Below, piece after piece: positions 1 to 14,800 of a DNA stretch of 64,000 nucleotides. The DNA comes from Melanocharis versteri (taxonomy: Eukaryota; Chordata; Aves; Passeriformes; Melanocharitidae). The DNA lies in contig VZTG01006027.1 of NCBI GenBank assembly GCA_013397845.1, positions 1,512,746-1,576,745 of the forward strand, written 5' to 3'. Made by a program: the position numbers and the translations under genes. The notes beneath the pieces are model-generated. The model was not told where the DNA came from and did not search any database. It was given only the letters and a program-made list of their open reading frames with translations. How positions within the stretch are numbered: position 1 is the first letter of the stretch; every line of letters begins with the position of its first letter.

Positions 1-1535
1 CCAAATACATTACCCAAAGTTAGCATTTTGTTTTATAAACATTTGCAGCACAAACAAATCTGAACTAAGTAATTTTAGAAAGGAATTTCTCCTCCATATA
101 GTGTACATTATATGTAGATGTTAATTAGAGATTTTTCATCCGTAGCTCTTGGAAATTATTTTTATCTGGTTTATCTAATGCCAAGTCTATTTATCTCGAA
201 TGGGAAGTCTAAGTATTGTCTCTGCATGACATAGTTTACAAACTAAGTCTGATGACTCTGTGTTGTGTGCCTGAGAATTTACCTCTACATTATTATCTTT
301 AGTTAAGGGTCATGCAAGCGTTCCAGAATTGCTGCTGAGTCCTAAGTTTGCCTTCATTGTTATCCACACCATTCCAGTGCCTTTGGTGGTGTTGAATAGG
401 TATAAAAAAGTACGTTGGATTCTTACGTACAATATGCATGGATTTAATAGATTATAATTTTGGGAGCATTGGAACTACTGGCATATTGATTACTGAAACT
501 GGCAGATTTTTTTAGTGGGGTGTCTACTAAATGTTTGCAAAATTACTTAACCTGTCTGAAGTAGAATTTCGTTGAATTGCCTGGCTGAGGTTGGCCTTAG
601 AAGTCTGTATGATACATCATGTGCTGCCCTGCTTTCTGCTTCATGGCTTGGAGAAAACCTGCTTCATCTGAAATGCATTAGTATTCAAAACCTGGATGCT
701 TTTCTGGGACTCAGAGGACTGATAATCTGTATTTGAGACATGCATATGGAAACATGCTAATATACACTTATCAATGGAGCTGTACATCTTTGCACACATC
801 AGGATTGAAAACAAATATGTAACTTCTGATTCTTGAGATCTAACTGCCGGTGTTTCCATTCTGGTCAGACATGTGATGCAGCTCCTCTGTCATATCTTTG
901 CTGGTATATTCCCAGATGCCATACCAAATTTCCCCATATGGATCCAATGAGAAGATTAGAAGTTTAGAATTTAATCTGTACTTTCATAGCAAGAGTCATG
1001 GTAGGCCTTCTTAATATTCATTCAGTGTTCTCTGGCAATAGTGGAGTAAGATGGGCGCGGTCTATTAAAATTACAGTGAATAAAACTTTAAAACCCAATC
1101 TCTTGATTCAAATTTCTTACAGCAACATCTTTATAGAATTGACAAGATATAAATATTAGACAAATTTTCTCCTTTTATTTAGATCCATTAGAGGCCTTTT
1201 CAAGCAGATCGAGGAAACTTAGATGATGAAAATAATTAAACAAAAAATATAAAGCATTAGCTCAGAAAAATGTTAAAATACCTGCTCCTTAGTAAGCCTG
1301 CCCTCAGAAACATATCCTCACAGAATAGGTACAGATGGAATTGAAATGGAACAAATTTAGCTGCTGCACCATCCCATGGTGACTGTTTTTAACTTTTTGG
1401 GTGCTAAAAAGTATACTTTATAGAAGAGGACAGGCAATTTTGTTTGACTTTGGCTACTTTCTTGATTTCTTGTTGTTTCAGTATTATTCTTCCATTGTAA
1501 ACTTTTCATGCCTTACGGTAAGCATTGATTCCCCC

Positions 1536-1536
1536 N
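1536..1536. other. Undetermined base (n)
   Basis: A single n follows a run of five C and precedes TATA. It is the only ambiguous base I noticed. It probably marks a low-quality or polymorphic call at the end of a homopolymer. Confidence 0.95.
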
Positions 1537-4500
1537 TATATGATGTATAAATTGGTGCTGGGCTTCAACAGGGATGTGCATGGAACAAGTCTTCCAAAAC
1601 TGATTTGCTATAGAAACTTGTTGGAAATTGTCAGGAAGAATTTTGTAAGACTTTTTTATCTTGCTCAACTTAAATAAAGGGTCTTCCTGTTAAAAACTTC
1701 ATGACTTCACTGAATTTTGAGACAGGTTCTGAAATATCTACACAGTGAAGTGGAGAGCATTTAGACTCTAATAAAACAGTCCCCTTTGCATTTTAGATTT
1801 AAAGCTGAATTTTTCCTCCATCTGGAGGGTTATGCATGAACAACTGCAGAGATGGGTTGTCCCATGAGAGTTCTGGCAGGGATTGTTTGCCTGGAATGAT
1901 GCATTCAGGAACAGAAGGGAAACGTGCCCTGATCTGTCTCAGAAGCTAAAAGCATCGCTTGTTTCTCCTCTCCTTCCTGACTGGAATTCCAGTAATTGTT
2001 GTAGTTTTAGCATCGCCCACATCAGTAGAAAGGGAGACTTTGTTTCTTGCCACTGCTCTCTACCACTGCCAAGATGGACCTCAGGCATTTTGGATTGGGG
2101 GTATGAGGGCATATTTATCTCATTAAAATGATCATTATCATATCCTTTTGTTGACATTATCTTCAGCATGTTCTTTCTTTTAATTGAATTGTAGCCTGTT
2201 GTATGGTAATTCTTTTGATTTCCTGAAGTGTTTCTTCTCCTTAAGATATCTGTACAGAATCAGAACTGACAGCTGACAGAAGATTGACTTCATAATGCTG
2301 TAATGGATCTCAGTACTTCTTGTTTTGAGCATTTCTTCTCTTGGCACTAGGCGTTTGTGAAAATATTTGCTGGGATTTTTTTTCACGTTTTCCTATACAT
2401 GTATAGGATGATATTTTGGCACGAAAATGTAACACTTCGTTTAGTGACCAAAAAATTTCAGCATTCTAGGAGGAAGTTTGTATTTGTTTGATAGTTGCAC
2501 GTCACTCTCAGTGTATTTATAGATACAGAGGCAGCACAAAGATTAGATGCTTTCCAGCATGTGTTAATGCAGTATTATATCTTTCAAGAAGTTTTTTTTA
2601 TGGAGCTGAGTTTAGGAGTATGTTTGAAAACAGCCTTGTCACACATGTCATCAAGGTCAGAAGGAAGAGAAAGCAGACATTTCAGTGTTCCAGCTAAGTT
2701 TTGTGAAAGGACTGTAGAATGTTAGTGCTTGCTAACCAGTGAACCAGTCTCTTCATGCTTCTTGTACAGTCCTGCTGTAGAGATGATGCTGTTTATCCTG
2801 TTCCATGAAATTTTTAGCTTGCACTGCTTGGGACTTGAAGGTTAAACTTTCAGGTACTATGAAAGCCACTGATTGATTATGAACCCAGAGTGGTGTCATA
2901 TGAAAGGCTGGAGTGGAGTGCACGGTATGGAAAAATCCCCAAGTGAGGTTGGGAGTGTGGTGTCTGTACTTGGAAATCCTCTAATTGTTGATGTAGTGGA
3001 GAACAGAGATTCATTCTTGCTATCTATAGACAGTGGAGGCTTTTTTGGTGTTTTTATCATGCTTCTCTACCAGCAGTTCTGGAGAAACATGAACAGTTGG
3101 TTCCATGTTGTAGCAGCTCAGTGATGGTGGATACAGTTCATTCCACGGACGGCTGCTTTAGACCACCTTTTAATTTCAAATAAACATCCAACTGAAAAAC
3201 ACTTTGCTGAGAACTGGACCTGACTAACACTATCATTACATGTTTCTGCATTTAGTAATTTGGGATAATACTTGCAGTTTTGGGAAGCCGACATGCGTGT
3301 TGGTAGCATTCAGTTGTTAATTAAAAAACACATAAATAAGTAAACATCAGTTAGACTAATATTATGCCCCCAGACCTGGAGGTGTGCAGCCTCATCAAAA
3401 GCAGACTTTCTGTAATACCCTTTGTGTGCCAGTGACATTGAAGGATAGTGCTGCTTTGTATTATTCTTTTAACTTGAAAAAAAATTCTACTGATTTATTG
3501 GATTTATTCCAGACTTAGACCACTGTGGAAGCATACTGCTGCTGTGTAAACCCTTTCTGCCAGCAGGTGGAAATATATATACAACTCATAATTTGACTTA
3601 TGTCTGTCTTTCACTGGCTGGTGTTTCTCTCCCAATCACTGAAGCTGAAGGTTTGTAAAAATCCTATTTAAAATATCAACATAATAGATCTTGCTGTGCC
3701 AAGACTTGAAAGTTCTTCTTTTTAACAGAAACTGGAGAATCCAGACTTTCTGAAAGATAGGAATACTGGAATAATGTTCTGTAATACCCACTAGAGGTAA
3801 TTAAAAGCTGCAAATCGTGGTTAAGATGTCTGTGGTGTGTTTCTGGAATAATTTGCCGTGGAATGGATTTCCTCTGTTGACCTTGGGACAGCTGTATTGC
3901 AGTAAATATACCTGTGGTATAGTGCTAAGCATATACAAGCATGGTCTTAGCTAATGAGTTTGTAGTTGACACAAAGCTTCTCTGGCCTTTCGCGGCAATC
4001 TTCGCTGTTTGGAATTCAGAGCTAGTCATGCTATTTTGGCACAGTAGGACATTTAATTGAAAATAACATCATGGAAGTAATTTTTCCTGTTAGAGTTTAC
4101 GTAAGATCTGAATTAGATCCTAGCTTTGTATTTGAGATTGAAGCTTTGTACTGTTTCCATTACTGTATAAATATTATATGGTAAAGAGTTGCTATTTATG
4201 CCATCTCAATGAAAGTCAGACTTTCAGGTCAAGCAGAGTTGTGGGATAATAAACTTGACAAGGCACTAGATGAGCTATTGTAGATCTAGTTTTTAAGTAC
4301 TAAAAAACTGAGGAAGACTGTATTTAAGTCGAGAAGGAGAAGACATCCTAGAGGCATTGATACTTGGTGTTCAGAAGGTACTTCTCAAGAAGGAGATTTG
4401 GAAGACTTAGAAGTCTGTAGCTGGATGATGGTGGAATCAAGGGATGGAGTACATGTCTGGAGTTATAAAATAGCTAAAATAGCTGTTTATTTTTATAAAA

Positions 4501-7063
4501 AGTGGTGACATTTGCAATACAGCATTTAGGTGGTATTGAAGGTACATCGAAAGAAGCTAAATAAGAAAACCCATAGGATTTTGAAGATATCATTCTGCGT
4601 TTTTTTATGGTCTCTAATCCCACCTGAAGGTGAATTCTCAAACCTGGGAGAGCTTGCAAGCTCATACTGTGTTAGGCAGTTTACAGGCTGAGTAAACTAC
4701 TGCCTGTACTCAGTGGTGTGCATGATTTTTCTGGGTTGGAAGGAAAGAGTTACAGACAAACTTAGAGCCTGTGGAAGAAAGGTCTTCACTCACAATGGAA
4801 TTTGTCAAGCAGACACAGATATGCCATGGAATTTTTCACACTTGCTAATGGCTAATGGGCCGTCTGGCAGCTCAGTTTAAGTAGGAAAACTCTTGCCTTC
4901 TTTTTTTCTGTATAGCACCACACGAGGAGAGAGCATTGCTGCCTCATCCAGTGCTTTTGGGGTGTTACAGTGAGAGCTGATCCCACCCTGATTAACTTGC
5001 GAGAGCAGGCAGCTCACAGCATAACACTATTCTGGCTTATTTATTTATTTACACTCTTCTCTCCTGCCTGATTAATATTACAGCTATTTTTGCCTGAAAC
5101 ACAGAATTATTTCTCTGTACAGTTCTCCTTGAGACATCCAAAGGGCTTCTTTACTAGTATACCACGATTAAATAGGAAAAGGTTATCTAGCCTTTCTGAG
5201 AACTCATTTAAAATGGAGTAAGAATATTTTCTCAATTTTTTTTCTGAATAATAACATGCAGAGATTACATTTTGTATCCTGGTCCAAAATCCAATCAATT
5301 CTTCTTATTTCTGTATGTAATGTAATTCCTTGGCATTTGAAGAAGATGGCACTGGAAAACAGTGCATATGGGTTGAGATTTTTTTTCTTTCTATAAGCAA
5401 ATTATTTTGATGTAATGAATAGAAGCCCATCCTCTGTCAGAAAGAGTTGATCAAATGTGAATTAAAAAAACCAGACTGTATTAAAGTCTGTGACTGAAGT
5501 GGTAAATGTTAGTATGATTCATTCAAAACTGTAGGTATAAAATACAGTAGATAAAATTTATCTTGGTCCGCTAAAGTCAAGTTAATTGGAAGAAGGGCAG
5601 TGCAGGAGCGGGTGGCATTTTGTTTTGTCATGTTGTGACCACAGGGTGTTTCAGAATAGTTTGAGTTTGTTAAAAGGCAAATTTTGCTGGAAGGGATAAA
5701 TGCAGGATTGTATTCTGTCAATTTTTAATAGGAGTGGAATTTCATTAGCACTACTATTCATTTGTGTTGTGGGAGGAAGAGTAAAATAGATTCTCATTGA
5801 CTTAAAATGTCACTGTCAATTCTAGCTGCTGGAATTCTCTGCAGTTTGTTGGCTGAATATATGAAAGAAAATAGAACTATGGGTCAGCCCTGTTCACTCT
5901 AATTAGGATCTGTGAGGTTTTGTGTGGGCTTGTACATTTGTGGGGTTTTGTTGTAGTTGTATAACATTGTGCTTTTGTCTTTTCTTCTAACACCCACACG
6001 CTCTTTACTTTCTTGTAGTGCTTAATGTTTATTTCTGTAATGCAAAGTGTCCTCTTGATTGCAGAGCCATAATTTGTTGTGCGTGTACTTCATACCTTTC
6101 TGTCCCTGATCTCTTGAAAGGTCCTTGACATTTCTTTGCTTGGTCTGTCCAACATGGTGTTCACACGATTTTCTTGTCCCACTGCTGACAGTCCTTTCTT
6201 AAGTGTTTTTCTCAAACTTGTGTTTATCTTCTCCTTCAAAGAGCTGTACAAAAAATCTATGTATCCCTATTTCTCTCTTCACATTCATTCTTCTTCTGTT
6301 CTGTCTTTCTAAGCTGTGTTCTTGTCACAAATTTCAGTATACTCCTTATGGGGCAGCCTTTGAAATCAAAGTGTGCATACTGGCAGAAAGATATATGTGA
6401 TTGGGTTTTGCTTTGGCTTAAACAGAAGAATTACCATCTCTCCCAGTTTCAAAAGACATAGACTTGCAAGCTGGCTACTAAATCCTAAACTTCTCGGAAT
6501 ACGGTTTCTTATCTTCTTTCGTTTTGGTAGAAATACTTAGTAATGATTACTGGAAAATTCTGTCCTCCCTGCTCAAAGTGGTAGATGATACTGATACGGA
6601 ATTTCCTGGTAGTTGTTATGAACAGCCTTCGAATTACGGCTGTCATGAAATTCTGCATTAGCGTGCAGTGAAGTGACTTGAAAACAAAGCAAATGCACTC
6701 AGAAATACCTGTTGTTAATCTTGCATTCAGGAGTACCACAGTAGCTGAAAATCACTTCAGCCTCTTGTGACTTTTTGGCTCTCTAAATTGTGAAGATAAA
6801 GTGTCATTCTCCTGCAATCATTTTCTACGTCTTAAAAAAGAAAATTGTGTGAAGAAAGGCTTTCATTTATAGATGATTGGTCTCCCCATCAAAATTTGTA
6901 ATAACTGAGTTATTTTTTCCTGATTGTTTTTAAACTTGCAGAATAACTGCCTAAATTCCCACTTCCAATAACCGCAAAGGCAATTATATTACCTGGAAAG
7001 GTTTCATTGCTTGTTCTCTGATATTTTTAATGTTACTATCATTGGTGTTCACTACAGGTATTG

Positions 7064-7086
7064 AAGACCTCATCTTTAGAGGTCTT
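7064..7086. repeat. Short perfect inverted repeat (8-bp stem, 7-nt loop)
   Basis: AAGACCTC at 7064-7071 is followed by a 7-base loop and then GAGGTCTT at 7079-7086, giving a perfect 8-bp stem. It has no T run behind it and no gene beside it, so there is no reason to call it a terminator or an RNA gene. Hairpins of this size arise often by chance in 64 kb. Confidence 0.6.
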
Positions 7087-8379
7087 TGAGGAAAAATGAG
7101 GTGTCCCTGCAAACACTTGGGTTCTTCATCTTTGATTCAGAGGGAAAAGTTTCATGTCTTTATAGGAGCAGTTGCTAATGGCGGTGTGTTAGACAGGGAG
7201 GGTTATTTCTCTAATTCCAAGGGAGCACATGTTAGACATAAACAATTACAAATACAGGTATTGTTAATCCACCAACTGTTCTATAGTAGGTAGAGTCTAG
7301 CACTCCTGATTTTAAATCTGGCTTTAGTTGAACTACTGCTTCTCAAAATATTTCCACTTATCTCTGAAGTCATAATTATGGTATTCATCATATTTGAATA
7401 TAATTGCTGCACTTTGCATGCTGTTCAAGTCATAAGAATTCAGTAAGGAATTAATTTCAGCTATTGCTTTCTTGCCTACTTGAATCTGAATTTTGGAGTC
7501 CATCTCCTTTGGTTTTTATCAGTTACAGTGTAATGTTTCTAATGAGGCTGTCTCATGCATAGAGTATTACTCTAAAATGGAACAAGGCATTTAAAAAATA
7601 ATAAGTAAATACCACGTAGGTGGTTTTCAGGTGCACAGAGATTTCTGGATGCAGAAGCAACTACAACCGCTCCATGTTAATCTGATTGTAGACAAATTCT
7701 CCTAAATTATTTCATCTCTTTTGAGAAAAAATATTATCTCTGTATAACAAGACAATTAATACTTGTCAAGTGTTTGAGGTGCTCTGCTTTACGAAAGGTA
7801 TTGCTGGGTAGTTACAAATACTTATTCTACTGGGTGCAGTATCAGTGAGTAGAACAGACCAGTAATAAACGCATGCCTCTCTCACATGTCCTGAAAGAAT
7901 TAAAACACTCAAAAAAGAAATTGGAATATTTAGAGACTTGTGCTCCTGGTAGATGAAGACTTTATGAAGCATTTTCAAAAGCCTGATAAATGCAGTAAAC
8001 TACAGATGCATCAGCTTGTTCACTGTGTGCTGCCAATCACACAGAAATTGGGACGAAGCTTTGGAGTAATGTAGGACTATATAATAATACTCTTCTGTGC
8101 CTTTTTGGGATATGTGACCTCTTCATGGAAAGAATTGCACATCTGCACTCTAAAGTAGATATTCTCAGTTTGGAACTGGTTAGAAAAGAGTTGTTAAGCC
8201 CAGTCATTTTCTATCACAACTATGGTGATTTATGTATTTAAATGTAACAAATTTCCTCCTAAAAATAATTAGTGTTTGTGTTTTGTCCCTCTTTATTTGA
8301 TTTGTAAAGGCTTTCAGGATGTTGTTCCTCTGATGGGTAGAATTGTCCTGATTTCCACCAAAATGAACATCACGAATAG

Positions 8380-8860
8380 CTCCTCATTTTAGAGCGATAG
8401 GCTTTGAGCTCACAACGTCAGTGAGAACTTTAGTGGAACGTGACGATGCTTGACCTTGTTGACCTGCCACCTTTCTTTTCTCCTTTATCTCTGTTGAAGA
8501 AGAGAGAGTGAGTTTTGGGAGAAGTTGCTCACAGTAGCTTTCTCTCTCGCTGCTTCCCAGGTGCTGGGTCCCCTCCTTTGCTGCTGCTGAGCTGTGTCTG
8601 GTGCTCTCTGCTTTGCTGTGCAGTGACATTCCTGCTGCACACACTGAGCAGAGGAATGTGCAAGTCAAAGGCATTGCAATAGAGAATGGGGCCTGGGAGG
8701 TTTGTGGAGCATCCCCAGCTCTCCCCACCAGCCCAGGATGGAGACAGGCTCAGAACATGCTGAGCACAAATCATTCTGAGGCTCTCTGCACATTTTTCTC
8801 TTCTTTATCAGTCTTTTACTGGGATGCTGTGAAGTTTCTTAGTCCTTGAGTATTACTTCC
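8380..8860. other. GC-richer patch without a supportable gene
   Basis: Base composition rises well above the surroundings. Several overlapping open frames on both strands result, the longest a 114-codon frame on the - strand that opens at GTG. None resembles a known protein, and the frames overlap each other on opposite strands, as expected when stop codons become rare. CAG acceptor-like sites occur after pyrimidine stretches, for example near 8560 and 8735, but I found no matching donor to define an exon. Confidence 0.5.
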
Positions 8861-11800
8861 ATGTGCAGCCTTGCTGCTGAGCAATTGTAGCAATACCAGA
8901 GTTCAATCTAGCAGTATTTTGTCAAGAGCTTGGGTCCTTGACTGATTTGTAGAGCACAAATGAAAAGAGCAATTGCAAATGGGTTTCTGTGCTATTAGAG
9001 CTCTAAACAGCCATCACTCTTGGCTGTGTGTCAGATCATACCTCAAGGAGGGATGGGTGGGCTATGAGCCTTAAAAAGATTTAAATACTTAAGTGCAGGG
9101 TCAACTTTTCATATCAGTGGGTGTCTTAAACTGGTCTTGGAGTGCTCAGCAGTAATAATTTTCTTTAATATTTTCAGGGAGCATTGAAGATGGTAATTGA
9201 GTAGCAAGTGTTTTGAGTTTTTACATTTCTTAATAATATTTCCCTATAATTTACTTAAAATTTCACTACAAAACCTTGGGTTTGGATTAATTTTAAAAAA
9301 GCATAGTAGCAGCTTGTTGTGCTGCTACTACTTGGGGAAAATTTGTGTCTGGTATATCAACAGCTGTACAAAAACTGGTAAGCCAGAGAGTGAACCAAGC
9401 CAGGAGAGGAAGAGGTTGTTAGGAAGTTCTTTTAAAGGAGAGATATTAGCATACAACTGCCTTCATTACTCAGCTATTTTAGGGTATTCCGTCAATGCAT
9501 AACATTAATCAAGGGAGAGGGAACTACTAGCTTGTGGCCTCTGCCCTGTAGATCCTCGAGGCTGTGTAACCTCCCTTCCCATACCAATTTGTAGACTTCA
9601 CCTGTTTCTGGAGCCATCAGTTTCAGCATACTGCAGCACTGGCCGTTCTCCTCCCTAAATGCTCCCTTTTTTTTTCCTTTATTCCTCTCAGGTGTGCAGA
9701 AAGTGGCAGGCTTGAATTGATTTTGGCAAGAAGCCATAATAGTTGGTGCAAGAAGGCTGTCATCTTCTGGTACACAGATGTGGTTTCTAGATGTGAAATC
9801 CATGCCTTGAACCTTTGCTTCACCTGCTGTTTCAGTGCCACTGCTTGGGTTCATCCTGTCACTGAAACATTCCTGCTTTGTTGTTTACGGGTGGTTCTCC
9901 GTGGCTGATTTATGACTCAGTGGGGAGATAACTGCCTGGTCTCTTCATTTTTCTATTATTTCACGTATGAAAAGGATGTATTGGCCACTATTAAAGAAGT
10001 GGCCTTATCAGAAAGAAAAGATAATTACAGATCACCATTAACGTTCTTTGAGGATGGCTAATTGTGAGAAATTGGGAGGAACAGCAGAATGGAAAAGTTT
10101 AAGTGCCAGTGTCTCTGGCCCCCTGTTTAAGCATCAAGCCTGCCTTGTATAATAAAAGCTATTTATAAATTGCTGCTCTGTTAAACGTGTACAGAATTTT
10201 ACGATGCATAAATTGGGAAGCAGAGCCAGCTAAGGGACTTAGCAGAGTGATGAATGGATGACAGGGTGCAAGACTGAAACTGTGTTTTATTCATGGATTG
10301 TGAGGTCAAGAAGAAGAACTGCTGGGAGAGGCTGGCAGTTGAAGGAGAAAGATACAGAACCCAAGAGATAAAGAATTCAGTAATCTGAGAATTATCAAGC
10401 CACATTGTGACACTTCTTTTTGACAGTTACAACTCCAGGTAGTAGCTTTTTATTTTTACTTGGCTACATTTTCATGAGTTATTTTTATTCTTTCTCCCAG
10501 TTCCAATTGCGTCTCTGTCATCAGCTGCTTCCAGTGTCACAGCTCTAATCCTAAATCTCAGTACTTTATTTTCTTACATTTTAAGCAACAGGTAAGAAAA
10601 GGGTTTTTTCCCCCACACACTTCTGTTTTGATACAGCCACCCGCCCCCCCCCATTTACAGTGTAGAAAGTGTATGATCATGCAATCCAAAATCATAGTCC
10701 TGATCTGGGGCCTGGCTGGAAGTTCATTAATCTGTTCAGTTTGGGCTGAACTTGTCAGGGCTCAAAAGATTGTTAGAGGCTAATAACTCATTAAAATGCT
10801 GTTTAGTTCCATTGGTCCTGCAGGTATTCCTGAGCAGAATGCAGTTAATGGGACTTAATTCCGAACACATGAGTTAAGTTCATTGGTTTGCAATCATTAT
10901 TTGTAGTTTTGTCACAGGATATGTTCAACCTGCAGGTGCATTTTATATCCACAAATACCAGAGAGTAAAAAAGAATCAAGACAAGGCTAGAATACAGCTG
11001 CTTTGGACCTATTAATGAAATCTGATTTCCTTTCATAAATTTATTGTAGGGTTTTACTGTATTTAATTTAAAGTTGGCAGATAGATTGTTTAAGGAATAT
11101 GTGGTTGCACTTAAAAATGCATGTTTTTCTCTAATGTGTTTTCTGTGTCTTGCATGTGTAAGGATTTCTGCCAAAAAACACTGGAAAGGAAATTAAAGAG
11201 GCACTCAAGATAATGATAACAAAGAGAAGAATTCCCTTACCGGGTAGCAAATAAGAAAATACACTCTGCTTAGTTTTACAGTAGCAATGGCCTTTAGTTT
11301 TCTTCTGGTAGCTTGTAGGGTGTTTAAGAAAACAGGTGAATTAAAGGACTTTGATGTTTGGGGAAACTGCAGCACTTCTTTTTCATGCAGAAATGACAAG
11401 AGATTCACTTTTACAAGCCCCAGTGTCCCGACATACTCTTGATACTGTAACACTGTAATGCTGTAATTTGACTTTAAAAAAACCATAGGCAGGCAGTAGT
11501 AAAGAAAAAGAAAATACTTGGTTGTGATTCTTTATAAATGAAATAGATCTGACAGTGCCTGCAGTATTGGTTTTGATCTAATTTGTGTGTTGCAGACTGA
11601 CAGTATTTGCTGGCCAGATTTTATCCTCTTTTTGCCACCAGTGTTGCTGAAGACCCCTTTAGAGCATGGAGGGAGTGGGTTGAGAGTGAGTTCATTCTTT
11701 TCATAGCATCTTTTACAGTGGCGTGATATTTTTGTAGGAATGGCCTGTTGCTCCCCAGGCTTGCAGTATCAATCTGATGAGCCGTTAGTCTGGGAATGGA

Positions 11801-14800
11801 TGAGTGGGATCCACAGCAGGCATTCCAGCGGACTGCAGGTAGCTGACAGACCGCGTGGGCACTCCTGTTCTCTGGAGTTGCTCTGGATGCTGGCTCGTGT
11901 ACTAGGAAAACTGGCTGTGCTCTATGAAGGGGTTTTCTCAGCCCTACCTTAGTTCAGCAGTATAGCCTAGATCTCAGTCTGCTAACTTTACCTACATGTT
12001 GATCCAAAATGTGAGAGACTTGTTTGGTTTATCTGTCCTCACTGGTTGGACTAAGGTTCTTCACTCTACAGTGAGTACTTGGATTTTAAATAAAATTTTT
12101 CTTCTATAGCAAATGCAATTTGAGGGAGATATTAGAGTTAGTTTGCACCAATAATACCTTGTGGTTGGAATAACATGAATGTCTGTTCTGCATATAACGG
12201 CAAGTACAGCCTGCAGGCTAAGCAGAATGCAAGGGGAGCGTGGTGGTTGTTTATGAATGATTCTAGATCTTAACTTTGAAGTTAAGTAACTATTAGCTCT
12301 ATCGTAAAGTTAATATTTTTGAAAAAGAAGTTAGGCCAGGTTTTTTCCCCCGATAGTAATAACTTGATACTTGTCTTCTAAACCTTCAGTGATGTTTCTT
12401 TTAGGGGAGCATATTTTTGCTAGCGATTTATTTTACGGATAAAGGTAATACATATGTATGATTATTAGTAGTAGTATTAGTATTGTACAATAATCTGAAA
12501 TGGCTTTCCCACACCTCTAGATAAAATTTTAAAATCAGCTGTAAGAACCAGCCTTTCTGTGTGCAAATTAAGCAATATGAAGCAGTACATGTGAAATCCC
12601 GTGCAATTTTTCACTTTTTACCCTGTTCAGAGTAGGAAACCATTTTGCCATGGAATAGGACTGGATTTACAATAGCTAATAACAGCACTTTTTGGAAATG
12701 CTACAAAGACGGCATTGCCTGTTTCCACATACCACAGTTGGCTGACTAAGTGCCATATTTTCTCTTAAGTGATTTCCCTGCTGTTATTTCCTCCCTCAAA
12801 AGTTGATGGTTGAATCAGTCCCTAAAAGCAGAGTGCTCCTGGGAGAAGCTAAGGACACACAGGAAACAGGCTTAGTTTGAATATGCTGGTATTGGTTCAT
12901 ACATGAGCTGGATTTACATACTGTAGTACGATCAGATAAAATGACACAGTGATGGGACTTCATTCTTTTAGTGTCTGTTAGTTTGTGCTTTCTGTATATG
13001 GGATTTTCATGGAAATTAGTGGACATGCAGCATTATGCGTTTGGCTTGAAACATGAAGTGAGTAGGAGAGTACATGATGTCTTACACGGCTCTGGAAAGG
13101 AAGCAAATTGCATGCCTACCTGAAAATAAAAGGCTCACAAACATGGCGTTTAATGTGTTTTCCCAAGAAAGCAATTACGTATTTTAATCCTGAAGTCTAT
13201 GAAATATCTGCATTACATGAGTCACTTTTGTATACATTGTTTTGCTTCTCTCTGGATTAGACAAATTAGACTTGGTTTGGACCAAAGCCAAATAATATGA
13301 GCCAATTTCATGCCTTGTGAGTTACTGAAGAGAATGTTTGGTACCTAAAGCTTCAGTTTGCTGGCTCCCCTCCCATTTCTCTTAATCCCTTTGGGAATCT
13401 TGGTTATAACTCTCTTTCAGAGGCTCAACAATTTCTGAAGGCTGGGTTACTATACCAGTGGAATGGAAGGAATTTTAGATATGATCTCCCTTTCCCCTGA
13501 CATTTGTCCCTTTCTGGTTTGCAGTCTCCTTTATGCTAATTCTAGAGAGCAACTATGTGAGATCACAAAATATGCTTTGATCTTAATGGATCTCTGTCAC
13601 AAAAATCACTATCTAAACTTGGAATCAGAGGATGTTCAATTTGTTTCCTGTATCTCTGCAATATATTTATTAAAGATCCCACGACCTGTTCTCTTACTAA
13701 AGCACGTGTTTCTCTTTTGTTTGATGAGGTTCATTACGAGGCAGGGCTGCTGGTTTGCTGCTGTAACAGCAGCATGAGGAAGACAGGCAAACAAGCAAAT
13801 TTGACATACAATCATGTTGTTGGAATAGAATATACTTTGGACAAATCTTGGTCAAATGTGAGCTTTTATAATATTTTGGGGCTGGATTTTGTTGCATACA
13901 GTCCAATGAATTGCGTGAGTTTATTGTGAGATGACCTATATACAGGGCTGATTTTAAGAGCACCGGAGATGCCTATTAAACTTACCTTAAAGGCTTTTAT
14001 TTTTAATTGTCTGATTCCTCTCCTTGTATTTCTGTTATTTCGGTTTGCTATGGTCTCAAATAGCAAGTATTTTAAATGGGAGAAGATATGTAAAGACGTA
14101 CTGAAAATGTGATTTGTGAACCTCTTTGGAATTTTTTGGGATGTAAGTATAAATACAGAAAGTCTGTTAGAGCATTTTAAAGACTACAAGAGAATAGTTT
14201 TCATGGAAAGAAATTATTCATTACATAACAAAATGAATGTATTGATCGTACTTTAAGAAGCAGAGGTCAAGGTTTTACTCAATTTATACAGAATGCTGCA
14301 TGGAAACACATTATTTAAAAGAAATTCAAATTGTATTAATACTCACCATCTAGAAATGTTTGTATAGCAGCTTTTGCTTTTCCCCCATAGGAGATGACTT
14401 CTGTAATCATGTTACTGATACACTGTAGAAAGTTTAATAATAGTACAGTTTTATTAGTGCATAAATCTCTGTTATGGCAACATAAATCTCCTATGACAAA
14501 CTTGAGACAAAATCATATTAATTGTGTCCTTCTATTGACTTCAGCTGAGTCATGTACAGATTCTTTGACAAAATTAAATAAGAAGAAATGCAAAGAGGCT
14601 GCTTGTCAGCTTCATCTATATAGGCAAAGTAAAAGAACCTAAGATAGGGAATAACTGTGTTAACACTTCCTGGGGAGAAGGCGGTGTAGAGATACTGATG
14701 GATTTGCCTCTTTCATGATCACAAAGTCCTCAACCACATTCCTTGTGTAACTAGCTTTAATGTAGAAACAAAAGAATCTAGTGTAATAAAACCATAGTAA

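Larger units (their letters stand above)
1..8379. other. AT-rich non-coding stretch, no gene seen
   Basis: No gene, RNA or recognisable mobile element was found here. Open frames are all under about 85 codons and resemble no family I know. The base at 1536 is undetermined (n). A small perfect hairpin at 7064-7086 is listed separately. The composition, short A and T runs and scattered TAAT motifs are ordinary for vertebrate intergenic or intronic DNA. Confidence 0.75.

Noticed and set aside
2708..2773. A miR-128-like word (CAGTGAACCAGTCTCTT) near 2736-2753, bracketed by a 9-bp inverted repeat AGGACTGTA / TACAGTCCT at 2708-2716 and 2765-2773.
   Set aside because: The match has an internal mismatch and lacks the full mature sequence. 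The bases inside the 9-bp stem do not pair further into a hairpin of microRNA-precursor type. Chance similarity is the better reading.
12035..12075. GGTTGGACTA followed by AGGTTCTT, similar to the start of the CR1 3' block.
   Set aside because: Only about ten bases match in a row and the expected CTTCCAA and terminal ATTCTATG repeats are absent.
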